A DNA stretch of 64,000 nt from Gulosibacter macacae. Its GTDB lineage: Bacteria; Actinomycetota; Actinomycetes; Actinomycetales; Microbacteriaceae. The position numbers and the translations under genes are program-made. How positions within the stretch are numbered: position 1 is the stretch's first letter; each line of letters opens with the position of its first letter. The notes below the pieces were generated by a model. The model was given only the letters and a program-made list of their open reading frames with translations. It had not been told where the DNA came from and ran no database searches. Location: NCBI RefSeq assembly GCF_003865375.1, contig NZ_RQVS01000007.1, positions 1 through 64,000 of the forward strand, written 5' to 3'. Of this stretch, positions 1-8,476 are shown piece by piece.

Positions 1-618
1 TCCGGTGTCAGGGTGTTGCGACAACCAATTGAATCCGCCCTGGAACCCTTGGTCCGAGTGCACCAACGGCCGCGCGCCCGTATCGAGTGAAGCCAACGCT
101 TGTTCGACCGATTCCAGCACGAAGGCCAGCCCTGGGGACCGGTCGATCGTGTACGAGATGATCTGCCCATCGAACAGATCCATTACCGGCGATAAGTAGA
201 CCCGTTGCCCACACACCTTGAACTCGGTCACATCCGTCACTAACTTCTCACCCGGCGCGGTTGCACGGAACTGCTGCGCCAGCAGGTTCGGCGCTTTCCC
301 CGACGCAGCGCCCGAGGGCCGGGGTCGTTTCCGACGCCGGGTGGGGCATACCAGTCCCAGCTCGCGCATCAGCTTCCACACCGTTTTCTTCGACACCCAC
401 CAGCCCTGCCTCCGCAGTTCGAGGCGGATGCGCCGATGCCCGTAACACTTGAGGTTGGTGAAGATCGCGGTGACCGCGCCCTTCAACTCCGCCCGCGGGT
501 CCGACGCCCGCAGTCGGGCCTGGTGGTAGAAGTACGTTGACCTGGGCAGCCCGGCCGCTGCAAGCAGCACGGGGAGTTTGTGGTCCGCCTTGAGCGACTG
601 CACCGCCACAGTTTTCAC
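1..618 (-). CDS. IS3-family transposase OrfB (rve integrase), 3' end outside window
   Basis: This frame is open from about residue 1 of OrfB to the window edge, some 206 codons. After a linker it shows the HTH_21-like segment (YGHRRIRLELRRQGWWVSKK) and then the start of the DDE catalytic core. The first Asp is in TDVTEFKV and the second in HSDQGFQ; the catalytic Glu would lie outside the window. It can be made by -1 frameshifting from OrfA at 651-647 or from the GTG at 618. No frameshift or stop damages the visible part, so the element may be intact. The product would be the catalytic transposase. Confidence 0.85.
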   Translation of the reverse strand, partial: MKTVAVQSLKADHKLPVLLAAAGLPRSTYFYHQARLRASDPRAELKGAVTAIFTNLKCYGHRRIRLELRRQGWWVSKKTVWKLMRELGLVCPTRRRKRPRPSGAASGKAPNLLAQQFRATAPGEKLVTDVTEFKVCGQRVYLSPVMDLFDGQIISYTIDRSPGLAFVLESVEQALASLDTGARPLVHSDQGFQGGFNWLSQHPDTG

Positions 619-1139
619 TGCGGCGGACGCGTCCTCAAGGCCTGCACTTTTCCCAGTAACGCGACCTTCGCGCGCAGGAACTCGTTCTCGGCCTGTAACC
701 GGGCCAACTCGATCGCGATCGAATCGTCCGGTGTCGTTGCCGGGGTGGCGGGTGCCGGGTCGACGTGTGCCGGGACCGGGCCGGTACCAGCACCGGGACC
801 GCCCAACGCGTCCGGGCCACCTTCCCGGTACTTTGCCGTCCAGGTCGACACCAGCCCGGGCGAGGACAGTCCGTACTCGTTTGCGAGGACGACTTTCGGG
901 ACACCGGCGAGGTGTCGCTCCACGACCTCGAGTTTCACGTCAATTGGGTAGGTCTTCCGGCCTCGTGGCTTATTCACTACTGCCTCGCTTCCACCGGCCC
1001 GCCAACGCAGCGACAGGCGCCGGACTGCGTCCGCGTTCATTCCGAGCTGTTTACTGATCACTCGGTAACCATGCCCGGCTTGCAACAACGCTAACGCGCG
1101 GGCTCGTTCGTACTCCGTGAATGAGGGTTTCGTTCCCAT
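615..1139 (-). CDS. IS3-family transposase OrfA
   Basis: 174 aa. The N-terminal half holds two helix-turn-helix modules for binding the terminal repeats (first around residues 8-40, with RVISKQLGMNADAVRRL; second around 65-105). A Pro/Ala/Gly linker follows, then a leucine-zipper segment ending near residue 165 (IELARLQAENEFLRAKVALL). At 651-647 the minus strand reads A-AAA-G, a possible slippery site: a -1 shift there leads without stops into the OrfB frame and would give an OrfAB fusion transposase. The OrfA stop overlaps a GTG in the OrfB frame (GTGA, 618-615), so coupled re-initiation is an alternative route to OrfB. The ATG at 1139 starts about 60 bp inside the element. Confidence 0.88.
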   Translation of the reverse strand: MGTKPSFTEYERARALALLQAGHGYRVISKQLGMNADAVRRLSLRWRAGGSEAVVNKPRGRKTYPIDVKLEVVERHLAGVPKVVLANEYGLSSPGLVSTWTAKYREGGPDALGGPGAGTGPVPAHVDPAPATPATTPDDSIAIELARLQAENEFLRAKVALLGKVQALRTRPPQ

Positions 1140-1157
1140 GCACTGTTCTCCCTAAAC

Positions 1158-1190
1158 AAAAGTTGGACCGGTCAAACCGGTCCAACTTTT
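1158..1190. repeat. Perfect 14-bp inverted repeat inside the IS terminal end
   Basis: Arms AAAAGTTGGACCGG (1158-1171) and CCGGTCCAACTTTT (1177-1190) are separated by TCAAA. The outer arm overlaps the terminal inverted repeat, so the transposase-binding sequence occurs twice in opposite orientation at this end. As RNA it would fold just upstream of OrfA, which could block impinging transcription or translation. Confidence 0.8.
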
Positions 1191-1217
1191 GGGGTCCAGT
1201 GCAGAACGGGATGCCGT

Positions 1218-1238
1218 GCGCTGAGGTGCTCGAAGCGC
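1218..1238. repeat. 21-bp quasi-palindromic dispersed repeat (family B)
   Basis: GCGCTGAGGTGCTCGAAGCGC lies between the IS end and the lipoprotein stop. It is the reverse complement of the family form G(C/T)GCTTCGAG-NN-CCTCAGC(G/A)C, also seen at 35489, 51993, 59075, 61572, 61615, 61659 and 61702. Confidence 0.7.
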
Positions 1239-1246
1239 CGCCCTGA

Positions 1247-2386
1247 TCAGCCCCAGTGGGCGGCGAGTTGCGACCAGTGCGCCTCAGTGAACCGCGAGTA
1301 CGGGGTCACTGACACGCTCGCCGCTCCCCCGGCTTCGGCACCGGCGATCGCTGCGATCATCGTCTCGGGCGAGATCGTGCCGTCGACGGCGCCGAAGTCA
1401 TCGCCGGATGCCCACAGGCCGATCGAGATGGTCATGCGGTCAAGCGGCAACCCGGCCTCGGCGAGCGAACGCACGAACGGCTCCAGCGCATCCGGCCCGC
1501 GATCGGCGAGCGAGAAGTACGCCCAGACAATGAGCCCATCGACCTGATCGAGGAGCAGCTCGTAATCATGACCCGACTCGGGGCGGCCAGCCGCGGGGTC
1601 ATCGAAGTTCGCCCGCACATCCACCTCGATGCGCACGCCCGCGTCGCGCGCGCCCGGCGCGATGCGCGCCATGGTGTCGGCGACGACCTGCGAGCGCCAC
1701 TGCGCAATGCGGGGCGACTCGGCATCGATCTCACCATCGGGCAGGCGCGGCCAATCGCGCTCGCCGGTCATGTCGACATAGAGATCGTGGTCGTCAACGC
1801 CGAAGGTGTGGTCATCGAACATGAGCTCGGTGAGCGTGACCGCATCGGGCTGATAGCGCGTCGACACTTCAGCCACGAGGGCGGCAAGTCGCTCACCTAC
1901 TGGCTCATTGCGCAGGGCTGCGGCTGAGGCAAAGTCTTCCGAATGCTCGCCGTGCGTATCGATGCCGGCGACCTCGTTGTCTTGCGCGATCCATCCCGGC
2001 ACGAACGCGTCGACGGTGAGCACGATGCGCCGCTTCGTGCCGTCGCCAGCCGTACCGATCGCCGCAATGGCCTCGGCGATGAAGTCCCGCCCGGTGTCAC
2101 GCACGAGTGACGACTCAGCGTCGGACTGAGCCGACCACGGAAATGCCGTCCAATCCGCGCGTCCGACGGCGAGATGCACTTCGGTCACCCCGGCAGCGTC
2201 GAGCCGTCCAGCGATCGCCGCCCAGTCCTGCTGCTCGACGACAATGTCTTCAAACCCGAGACTCACCGCTCGGTTCGAAGCGACCTGCCCTGCAGTCGTC
2301 GCCGAGGTATCGCCACCTGGTGGCGAACATCCGGCAAGCACCAGCATCGCCGCCGCCACGAGCGCGATGAGCCGAGCGAATCTCAT
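1247..2386 (-). CDS. Lipoprotein with a TIM-barrel, glycoside-hydrolase-like domain
   Basis: 379 aa, last gene of a four-gene operon; its ATG overlaps the glycosyltransferase stop by 4 nt. Residues 1-20 are a lipoprotein signal (basic start, hydrophobic core, lipobox LAGC with Cys20), so the protein should be anchored on the outer face of the membrane. The rest has the alternating strand/helix pattern of a TIM barrel, with acidic and aromatic motifs at expected strand ends (VDAFVPGWIA, LTELMFDD, IEVDVRANFDD, GLIVWAYFSL, ISIGLWASGDDF). It loosely resembles the C-terminal glycanase-like domain of PgaB and related putative hydrolases; this is inferred from motif style and the neighbouring GT2, not from a database match. 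A polysaccharide hydrolase or binding role is the best guess. Confidence 0.7.
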   Translation of the reverse strand: MRFARLIALVAAAMLVLAGCSPPGGDTSATTAGQVASNRAVSLGFEDIVVEQQDWAAIAGRLDAAGVTEVHLAVGRADWTAFPWSAQSDAESSLVRDTGRDFIAEAIAAIGTAGDGTKRRIVLTVDAFVPGWIAQDNEVAGIDTHGEHSEDFASAAALRNEPVGERLAALVAEVSTRYQPDAVTLTELMFDDHTFGVDDHDLYVDMTGERDWPRLPDGEIDAESPRIAQWRSQVVADTMARIAPGARDAGVRIEVDVRANFDDPAAGRPESGHDYELLLDQVDGLIVWAYFSLADRGPDALEPFVRSLAEAGLPLDRMTISIGLWASGDDFGAVDGTISPETMIAAIAGAEAGGAASVSVTPYSRFTEAHWSQLAAHWG

Positions 2387-3732
2387 TGGGTGACCTCCGC
2401 ATCCATTGAGGCGCTTGACCGGGCGGCCTCAACACTCACCACACCGGTGCGTTCGAGCTTGTTCCAACGCTGCGGCGCACCGCGCAATTCGAGCCAGATT
2501 GCTTTGACCATGACCATATTCATCCAGACGGAGTAGAGCGGCCACAGGGGAAGTGCCCAGAGATGCTTGAGATCGCCGAGGGCACGGTTGAGCGCAACGG
2601 CGATGACGATGAGCAGGAGCGACACCGGGTAACCAAGCCAGAGCACCGCCTGCCAGACGCCGAGCGGAACGAGCGCGCCGACGCCCATTGCGAGGAGCAC
2701 GAGCGCAATCGCGAGCAAGACCAGCTGCACCACGGGCAATACGACCGACATCGCGAAGTTCACGAGCAAGAACACTCCGAACGAACCGTAGCGCGGGTTG
2801 CCGACGGCCCCAGCATGGATGCGGTACCCGTGCAGGAGTCCCCGCGCCCAGCGCACGCGCTGTTTCCACAGCCCCCTGAGCGTCGACGGCGACTCAGCGT
2901 AGACGAGCGCGCGCGGGGCGAAGCTCACGCGATAGCCGGCGCGGTGGAGTCGCCAAGTAAGTTCGAGATCTTCACCGATGGTGTCTTCGCGCAGGAGCCC
3001 CACATCCTCAAGAGCACTGCGACGAAAGGCACCACTATTGCCCGAAACCACCGGCATGCAGCGCAGCAGGTGCAGTGCCCGGCGCATGAGCCCGGTGCCG
3101 ACGTGGCTGATCAGCGCCATGAACTTCGTTTGCACCCGATCGAGATTGACGGGGCGGTCATCTCCGCAAACTGCGCCGACGCGAGGGTCGTCGAAGCCCG
3201 CGAGCAGTTCGTCAATCGTGTCGGGCAGGAAGAGCCCGTCGGCATCGACGAGGATGAGCACCTCGCCGCTGGCTCGACGAATCCCGTTGTTGAGCGCCGC
3301 ACCTTTGCCGCCGTTCGGCTGGGTGAACGCGCGCACGACCTCGTGCTCGGCCTCAAGCCGTTGCATTCGGGCGAAGGTGTCGTCGCTTGAGCCATCGTCA
3401 ACGAGCAAGACCTCGAGGTTCGGGTAGCCACAATTCACGATCGAGCGCACGCAATTGTCGATAACTTTCGACTCGTTGTACCCGGGCACCACCACGGTCA
3501 CGCGCGGGCGGGCATCCACGAGCTCATCACGGTCGGTGTGCAAGCGCTTAGTGCGCCGTTCGCGCTCGGCTTCAAGCAATTGCCAGCGCGAGTGGCGGCG
3601 ATTGCGGCGACGACGGTCGTCGAACTCGAAGGCGATTGCGAACGGCACCAGCAGCATCCGCAAGATGCCGAACAACGGCACCGCCGCACCCACAATGAGC
3701 GCGAACGAGAGCAGCCACTCGGCAAAACTCAC
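2383..3732 (-). CDS. Membrane processive glycosyltransferase, family GT2 (PgaC/IcaA-like class)
   Basis: 449 aa. An N-terminal membrane segment (about 5-37) precedes a cytoplasmic GT-A domain (about 75-300). Motifs are in the family order: VVVPGYNES (81-89), VDDGSSDD (111-118), metal-binding DAD (163-165), catalytic GED (253-255) and QRVRW (291-295), the last being typical of processive synthases that extrude beta-linked polymers. Three to four membrane segments follow (about 305-420). The start overlaps the ATP-grasp stop by 4 nt and the stop overlaps the lipoprotein start, so translation is probably coupled. The likely product is a surface polymer of an activated sugar, possibly GlcNAc because a PIG-L deacetylase is encoded first in the operon. 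Acceptor and polymer are unknown. Confidence 0.85.
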   Translation of the reverse strand: MSFAEWLLSFALIVGAAVPLFGILRMLLVPFAIAFEFDDRRRRNRRHSRWQLLEAERERRTKRLHTDRDELVDARPRVTVVVPGYNESKVIDNCVRSIVNCGYPNLEVLLVDDGSSDDTFARMQRLEAEHEVVRAFTQPNGGKGAALNNGIRRASGEVLILVDADGLFLPDTIDELLAGFDDPRVGAVCGDDRPVNLDRVQTKFMALISHVGTGLMRRALHLLRCMPVVSGNSGAFRRSALEDVGLLREDTIGEDLELTWRLHRAGYRVSFAPRALVYAESPSTLRGLWKQRVRWARGLLHGYRIHAGAVGNPRYGSFGVFLLVNFAMSVVLPVVQLVLLAIALVLLAMGVGALVPLGVWQAVLWLGYPVSLLLIVIAVALNRALGDLKHLWALPLWPLYSVWMNMVMVKAIWLELRGAPQRWNKLERTGVVSVEAARSSASMDAEVTQ

Positions 3733-4622
3733 CGCGTTGTCGTTCCCGAAAGCTCCGCAGCGAGGGTGCGGTCGAGCAGTTCTGGCGCTGCGGCCGAATT
3801 GGCACCGAAGCGCGCGTTGATCTCGAGCACGACCGGGCGACCGGATGCTTCGCGGCGGATGTCGAGGTCAACGGCGCCGGTCAAGCCGAGCGCGAGCACC
3901 GCATCCCGTGCCAGCGCTTCGACGTCGGCGACTTCGCCCGCTTTGCGGCGCACCGTCGAGACGGCGTTCCCCACGCGACCCTCTTTGAGCGCCGTCTTTT
4001 CGAGCACGACGACCATGACGTCATCGCCGCGCCGGTACACCTGCGGGCAATACTCGGTGCCGGGCGCGAACGATTGCACGACATCGGCCGCATCGAGCGT
4101 CGACCAGTCGAGGTCGCTCGCCGATTCAATGAGGCGCACCCCGCGGCCTCCGCGCGAGACACGCGGTTTGACGACGACCGGGCCGCCAAGGGCCGCCATC
4201 GCGGCTTCGGCGCCGGCGAAGTCAGCTGGCGAGCCGTGGCCAGGCACGGCAACACCGGCATCAGCGAGAGCCCACATCGTGATGAGTTTATCGGCGCTGA
4301 GTGCCACCGGCCCGGCCGCAGAAATTGCCACGCGGCAGCCGATCGTCTTGCCGATGCCAGCGAGCGCGACGAGTTCATCCTGCACCGTGGTCACGATGAG
4401 ATCGACGCCGTGCTCGGCCACGAGGCGACGCATGGCCGGGGCGTATTCGGGCGCATCCGCGCGAGGCACAGTGACCGCAGCGTCATAGCGCGGGTCATCG
4501 AGTTCAAGTAGGTCGGCGCCGGTGAAGACGAGCCCCGGGCGGTCAGCGCGAGCACGATCGAGCTGCGCGCCAAGCGCCGCGCCAGCCGGTCCGGCAGCAC
4601 CGGTGATGAGCACCACGGTCAT
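3729..4622 (-). CDS. ATP-grasp ligase of the CarB/PylC-like type
   Basis: 297 aa, soluble. Residues 1-100 form a Rossmann-like pre-ATP-grasp domain (VVLITGAAGPAGAAL). The ATP-grasp fold follows: nucleotide-binding strand VVVKPRVSRGGRG (149-161) and metal-binding motif VLEINARFG (265-273). Members with this layout join a carboxylate to an amine through an acyl-phosphate and include carbamoyl-phosphate synthase domains and PylC. A PIG-L deacetylase upstream would free amino groups on a sugar, so one inference is that this ligase adds an aminoacyl or other acyl group to a surface glycan precursor. Substrates cannot be read from sequence. Four-base overlaps on both sides place it inside the operon. 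Confidence 0.82.
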   Translation of the reverse strand: MTVVLITGAAGPAGAALGAQLDRARADRPGLVFTGADLLELDDPRYDAAVTVPRADAPEYAPAMRRLVAEHGVDLIVTTVQDELVALAGIGKTIGCRVAISAAGPVALSADKLITMWALADAGVAVPGHGSPADFAGAEAAMAALGGPVVVKPRVSRGGRGVRLIESASDLDWSTLDAADVVQSFAPGTEYCPQVYRRGDDVMVVVLEKTALKEGRVGNAVSTVRRKAGEVADVEALARDAVLALGLTGAVDLDIRREASGRPVVLEINARFGANSAAAPELLDRTLAAELSGTTTR

Positions 4623-5572
4623 CGCTGCGGACCCCCTGCCGTCGGTACTTCGATCGGACCCGAATCAATGAGGTAGCGCACCGGCTCATACGCCTCGGCG
4701 TAAACGCACTTTGCCTGGCCACCACGGAAGCTCGCAATGCCCTTGGTTCGTTCGGGAGTCATATACGGCTTTCCCGATTGGTTGCGATGCAGTTGAATCG
4801 CCTCGATCTTGATATCGACGTACTCGCTGATGTCGATGAAGATGCTCGGGTTGAACTCGCGCGTCGACGAGGGCGACTCGAACCCGAGGATGTTCGAGTG
4901 GTGGCGCCCGGCGCGCAGCACCGCGAGATGCACCGCCTGGTGATCCTGATGCTGGTCGTGGGCCGAGTGCGTGAGGATGAGGTTCGGTTCGACTTCCCGA
5001 ATCGCCTTCTCGACAATCGCGATCATCTCGGAGTTGACCGTTTCGAGACGGGTATCGGGCAGATCATGCACCTCGACATTGTGCATCCCGAGGAACGCCG
5101 CGCCATCAAGCGCTTCTTGTAGCCGCACTTCGCGGTCGCCGCCATTGGTGCCGTGCGTCATCACAATGCCGTGCACGAAATGACCTCCATCGACGAGCCG
5201 GGCAATGGTGCCGCCGCAGGCGAGTTCGAGATCATCAGGATGCGCACCGACCACGAGCACCTTGTGCGGCACGTCAACGGGCCGCTCGAGATGTAGCCGC
5301 GCGAGGAGCGCAAACATGAGGAGCACGACGAGGGCGAACACGGTCACCACCGAGGCGGCCTGAGTGAAGCCATCAAGCTCATGGTGACCAACAACTTGCC
5401 ACACGACCGCCAGCGCGTTGAGCGCGAATAGCGACGCAAACGAGCCCGACAGGATGCGCCGCATCCGGTCGGAACGCTTGAGCAAGCGACGCATGCGGCG
5501 GCTCACGTTCGGCCAGAGAAAGACCAGTAGCGCACCCGCACACAGCAACATCAGGGTGATCGAGAGCAGCAT
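4619..5572 (-). CDS. Membrane-anchored PIG-L family N-acetylsugar deacetylase
   Basis: 317 aa, first gene of the operon. Three hydrophobic segments (about 3-20, 43-62, 72-92) precede a PIG-L (LmbE-like) domain. Zinc and catalytic motifs are present: AHPDDLELACGG (110-121) and HDQHQDH (205-211). Known relatives (MshB, BshB, PIG-L) remove acetyl from GlcNAc linked to inositol, malate or lipid; here the membrane anchor and the GT2 neighbour suggest a lipid-linked or polymeric GlcNAc substrate. By the positive-inside rule the domain could be cytoplasmic. AGGAGG lies 11 nt before the ATG, a rather long spacing. No strong promoter was recognised upstream. Confidence 0.88.
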   Translation of the reverse strand: MLLSITLMLLCAGALLVFLWPNVSRRMRRLLKRSDRMRRILSGSFASLFALNALAVVWQVVGHHELDGFTQAASVVTVFALVVLLMFALLARLHLERPVDVPHKVLVVGAHPDDLELACGGTIARLVDGGHFVHGIVMTHGTNGGDREVRLQEALDGAAFLGMHNVEVHDLPDTRLETVNSEMIAIVEKAIREVEPNLILTHSAHDQHQDHQAVHLAVLRAGRHHSNILGFESPSSTREFNPSIFIDISEYVDIKIEAIQLHRNQSGKPYMTPERTKGIASFRGGQAKCVYAEAYEPVRYLIDSGPIEVPTAGGPQR

Positions 5573-5751
5573 CCGCGCACAGACCTCCTACCCAGACCAA
5601 CTTCCTTGGACCATCCTTAAGGGTAGGACGCGCCGGACCGTTCACCTGGTACCCGTTCAGAATTGCATCCCGAGAATGATTTGATGCGGATCAATAGTGA
5701 GGTTGTTGAGTATCTGGCATCAGCCGCAGCTATCTGGGCGAGCGGAAAGCA

Positions 5752-5790
5752 ACGACGCCCTCCCCTGTAATTGGGAGAGGGCGCCGTCGT
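5752..5790 (-). terminator. Terminator after adk
   Basis: Imperfect inverted repeat (ACGACGCCCTCCCC pairing with GGGAGAGGGCGCCGTCGT across a short loop) just downstream of the adk stop. It should end the spc operon and separate it from the deacetylase operon. The 226-bp gap 5573-5798 also holds AT-richer sequence around 5660-5720 that may carry the deacetylase promoter, but no convincing -35/-10 pair was found. Confidence 0.7.
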
Positions 5791-5798
5791 GAATCTAG

Positions 5799-6395
5799 CT
5801 AGGCCGCCGGCGAGAAGCCCTTGGCCTCGAGGGCCGCGAGGATGCGCTGGGCAACCTCTTCGACCGTGCCCATACCGTCGACCTCGACGACGGCGCCGCG
5901 GGCGGCATAGACGTCGATGATCGGCGCGGTCTCGGTCGCGTAGACCTCCTGGCGGTGACGGATCACTTCTTCGGTGTCGTCAACGCGACCCTGCTCCTCC
6001 GAACGCTTGAGCAGGCGCTCGACCACGGCATCCGTGTCGGTGACGAGCTGCACGACGGCGTCGATCGACGCGCCCTGCTCAGCGAGGAGGTCGGTGAGGA
6101 AGTCGACCTGACCGACGGTGCGCGGGTAACCATCGAGTAGGAAGCCCGGGGTGACATCGCGCTGGGCGAGGCGGTCCCGGATGAGCTCGTTGGTGAGCGA
6201 GTCAGGCACGAGCTGGCCCTGGGCCGTAATCTCCTGCACCTGCTTGCCGAGGTCAGTGCCGTTCTTGATGTTGGCGCGGAAGATGTCACCGGTCGAAATG
6301 GCCGGAACACCGTAGGCGGCCGCGAGGTCGGTGGCCTGGGTGCCCTTACCGGCACCGGGTGCGCCGACGATGAGCAGACGGATCGGAGTGGTCAT
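5799..6395 (-). CDS. adk: Adenylate kinase
   Basis: 198 aa. Catalyses ATP + AMP to 2 ADP in the cytosol. P-loop GAPGAGKGT lies at about 11-19, the AMP-binding helix around [10 protein letters not shown], and LLDGYPRT near 110-117. This is the short form: the usual zinc-binding LID is replaced by a few residues around GRVDDTEE, as is common in Actinobacteria. The ATG overlaps the secY stop by 4 nt, so translation is coupled to the spc operon. In many bacteria map, infA, rpmJ, rpsM, rpsK, rpoA and rplQ follow here; in this genome the operon ends at adk with a terminator. Confidence 0.97.
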   Translation of the reverse strand: MTTPIRLLIVGAPGAGKGTQATDLAAAYGVPAISTGDIFRANIKNGTDLGKQVQEITAQGQLVPDSLTNELIRDRLAQRDVTPGFLLDGYPRTVGQVDFLTDLLAEQGASIDAVVQLVTDTDAVVERLLKRSEEQGRVDDTEEVIRHRQEVYATETAPIIDVYAARGAVVEVDGMGTVEEVAQRILAALEAKGFSPAA

Positions 6396-7750
6396 CGGAG
6401 AAGCCCTTCATAGTTGCGTTGCTGGAGCTGTGCGTCGATCTGCTTGACCGTCTCAAGGCCAACACCGACGAGGATGAGGATCGAAGCGCCACCGAACGGG
6501 AAGTTCTGGTTGGCTCCGACGGTAGCCAGCGCAATCAGCGGCAACAGCGCAATGATGCCGAGGTAGATCGAGCCGGGGAAGGTAATGCGGTTGAGCACGT
6601 AGGCGAGGTAGTTCGCGGTCGGCTGGCCGGCACGAATACCGGGCACAAAACCGCCCTGCTGACGCATGTTCTCGGCGACCTCATCCGGGTTGAACGCGAT
6701 GTACACGTAGAAGTAGGCGAAGCCGATCGTGAGCAAGAAGTAGATCGCCATGTAGAACAGCGAGTCACCGGTGACGAGGTTGTTCTGAATCCAAACAACC
6801 CACTCGGCGGGTGCCTGACCCGCGGCTGGCTGGTTGAAGTTGGCGATGAGCGCCGGAATCATCAGCAGCGACGAGGCGAAGATGACCGGGATCACACCGG
6901 CCTGGTTGACCTTGATCGGGATGTAGGTCGACTGGCCACCGTAAGTGCGGCGACCCACCATGCGCTTCGCGTACTGCACCGGGATGCGGCGCTGCGACTG
7001 CTCGACGAACACGACCGCAACGAGCACGCCGAAGGCGATGACGCTGATGATGCCGAGGGTGAGGCCACCGCCAGCACCGCTCACAAGCGACCACATGGCC
7101 TGCGGGAAGCTGGCACAGATCGAGGTGAAGATAAGTAGCGACATACCGTTGCCGATGCCGCGCTCAGTGATGAGCTCACCGAACCACATGATGACTGCGG
7201 TTCCCGCGGTGAACGCGGTGATGATCAGGATCATGCGCACGACGTTGGTGGTCGTGTCGAAGCCGGTGAGTTCGGGAACGAGGTTGAGTACGTTCGCACA
7301 CTCGCCACCGATATTGCCGAAGAGGGCGCCAGTGCGCGCCATGGTGAGCAGCGTCGTCGACTGCAGAACGGCGAGCGCGATGGTGAGGTAACGGGTGTAC
7401 TGGGTGAGCGTCGCCTGGCCAGACTGGCCCTCCTTGTGCAACGTCTCGAAGCGCGGGATGACCACGCGCAGCAGCTGCACGATGATCGACGCGGTGATGT
7501 ACGGCATGATGCCGAGCGCGAAGATCGACAGCTGCAGCAGTGCTCCACCCGAGAAGAGGTTGAGCATATTAAGCAGGTTGACCGAGCCGTCGAGACCCAC
7601 GCCAGCCACACACGACTGCACCGCCGGATAGTCGACGAACGGTGCCGGCACGGTGGTGCCGAGTCGGTAAATGGCGAGCATGGCGAGCGTGAACAAGATC
7701 TTCCGACGAAGGTCGGGAGTCTTGAATACCCGGGAGATGGCGCTGAACAC
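6392..7750 (-). CDS. secY: Protein translocase subunit SecY
   Basis: 452 aa from a GTG at 7750 ([19 protein letters not shown]). Central pore protein of the SecYEG translocon, with about ten membrane segments, the plug region after TM1, and the conserved stretch [15 protein letters not shown] lies about 7 nt before the GTG. The frame stays open further upstream into rplO, but that extension is not SecY-like and lies across the rplO-secY hairpin, so the GTG is preferred. The stop overlaps the adk start. Confidence 0.95.
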   Translation of the reverse strand: MFSAISRVFKTPDLRRKILFTLAMLAIYRLGTTVPAPFVDYPAVQSCVAGVGLDGSVNLLNMLNLFSGGALLQLSIFALGIMPYITASIIVQLLRVVIPRFETLHKEGQSGQATLTQYTRYLTIALAVLQSTTLLTMARTGALFGNIGGECANVLNLVPELTGFDTTTNVVRMILIITAFTAGTAVIMWFGELITERGIGNGMSLLIFTSICASFPQAMWSLVSGAGGGLTLGIISVIAFGVLVAVVFVEQSQRRIPVQYAKRMVGRRTYGGQSTYIPIKVNQAGVIPVIFASSLLMIPALIANFNQPAAGQAPAEWVVWIQNNLVTGDSLFYMAIYFLLTIGFAYFYVYIAFNPDEVAENMRQQGGFVPGIRAGQPTANYLAYVLNRITFPGSIYLGIIALLPLIALATVGANQNFPFGGASILILVGVGLETVKQIDAQLQQRNYEGLLR

Positions 7751-7792
7751 GCTGAGATTCCTGCTTTCGCGAAAATTAATCGACAAACAATT

Positions 7793-7819
7793 GCGGGGCC
7801 GGCGTGACGCCGGCCCCGC
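7793..7819 (-). terminator. Strong hairpin between rplO and secY
   Basis: Perfect 12-bp GC-rich stem (GCGGGGCCGGCG, 3-nt loop, mirrored arm) followed on the minus strand by AATTGTTTG. It resembles a terminator or attenuator lying within the operon, in the 79-bp gap before secY. Confidence 0.7.
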
Positions 7820-7829
7820 AAGAGGCAAT

Positions 7830-8288
7830 TTACTTGACGGAGCCGCCCGCGGCCACGATCTTCTGCTCTGCCGAGCTCGAGACCTTGTCCACGTCAATGT
7901 TCAGCTTAACCGTAAGCTCGCCGGTGCCGAGCACCTTGACGAGTTCGTTCTTACGAACGGCACCCTTCGCAACGAGGTCGTCCACCGTGACGTCGCCGCC
8001 CTCGGGGTAGAGCTCGGCGAGCGTGTACAGGTTGACTACCTGGTACTCGGTGCGGAACGGGTTCTTGAACCCGCGCAGCTTCGGGGTGCGCATGTGCTGC
8101 GGCATCTGGCCACCCTCGAAGCCGAGGCGCACCGTGGTGCGTGCCTTCGAGCCCTTGGTACCGCGGCCAGCGGTCTTACCCTTCGAGCCTTCACCGCGAC
8201 CCTTGCGGGTCTTCGACTTCTTGGCACCGGGGGCGGGACGCAAGTCGTGCAGCTTGAGCACGTCGTCCTGAGTTTCGTTGTTCGACAT
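7830..8288 (-). CDS. rplO: 50S ribosomal protein L15
   Basis: 152 aa, the family's usual length. Binds 23S rRNA late in large-subunit assembly. The basic, Gly-rich N-terminal half ([20 protein letters not shown]) and [18 protein letters not shown] are signature stretches. Its ATG shares a base with the rpmD stop (TAATG-type overlap). A hairpin separates it from secY, so secY levels may be set separately. Confidence 0.97.
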   Translation of the reverse strand: MSNNETQDDVLKLHDLRPAPGAKKSKTRKGRGEGSKGKTAGRGTKGSKARTTVRLGFEGGQMPQHMRTPKLRGFKNPFRTEYQVVNLYTLAELYPEGGDVTVDDLVAKGAVRKNELVKVLGTGELTVKLNIDVDKVSSSAEQKIVAAGGSVK

Positions 8289-8476
8289 TATTCGCTGATC
8301 TCCTCGACCTTGACCAGGTGAGCGACCGTACGCACGTAGCCGCGCAGCTGCTGCGTGTCCTCACGGACCACGCTGTCGCCGATGCGCTTGAGGCCGAGCG
8401 AGCGGAGCGTGTCACGCTGGTTCTGCTTTTCGCTGATGACCGACTTGATCTGGGTCACCTTGAGTGACTGAGCCAT
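8288..8476 (-). CDS. rpmD: 50S ribosomal protein L30
   Basis: 62 aa from the ATG at 8476 ([14 protein letters not shown]), the usual size for L30. Small beta-alpha-beta protein of the large subunit. A longer open frame exists upstream but lies inside rpsE and is not L30-like. The start overlaps the rpsE stop by one base and the stop overlaps the rplO start by one base, so translation of the three genes is probably coupled. Confidence 0.96.
   Translation of the reverse strand: MAQSLKVTQIKSVISEKQNQRDTLRSLGLKRIGDSVVREDTQQLRGYVRTVAHLVKVEEISE

Larger units (their letters stand above)
1..1198 (-). mobile_element. IS3-family insertion sequence, 5' part (continues beyond window start)
   Basis: The element reads leftward and runs off the window edge. 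It holds a helix-turn-helix OrfA and an rve-type integrase OrfB in the -1 frame, the usual IS3 layout. The outer end is at about 1198: on the minus strand the element begins TGGACCCCAAAAGTTGG, a typical IS3-type terminal repeat. Just inside it is a perfect 14-bp inverted repeat (arms 1158-1171 and 1177-1190, 5-nt loop). The left end and any target duplication cannot be seen. It lies 49 bp beyond the lipoprotein stop codon and breaks no visible gene. Confidence 0.9.
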
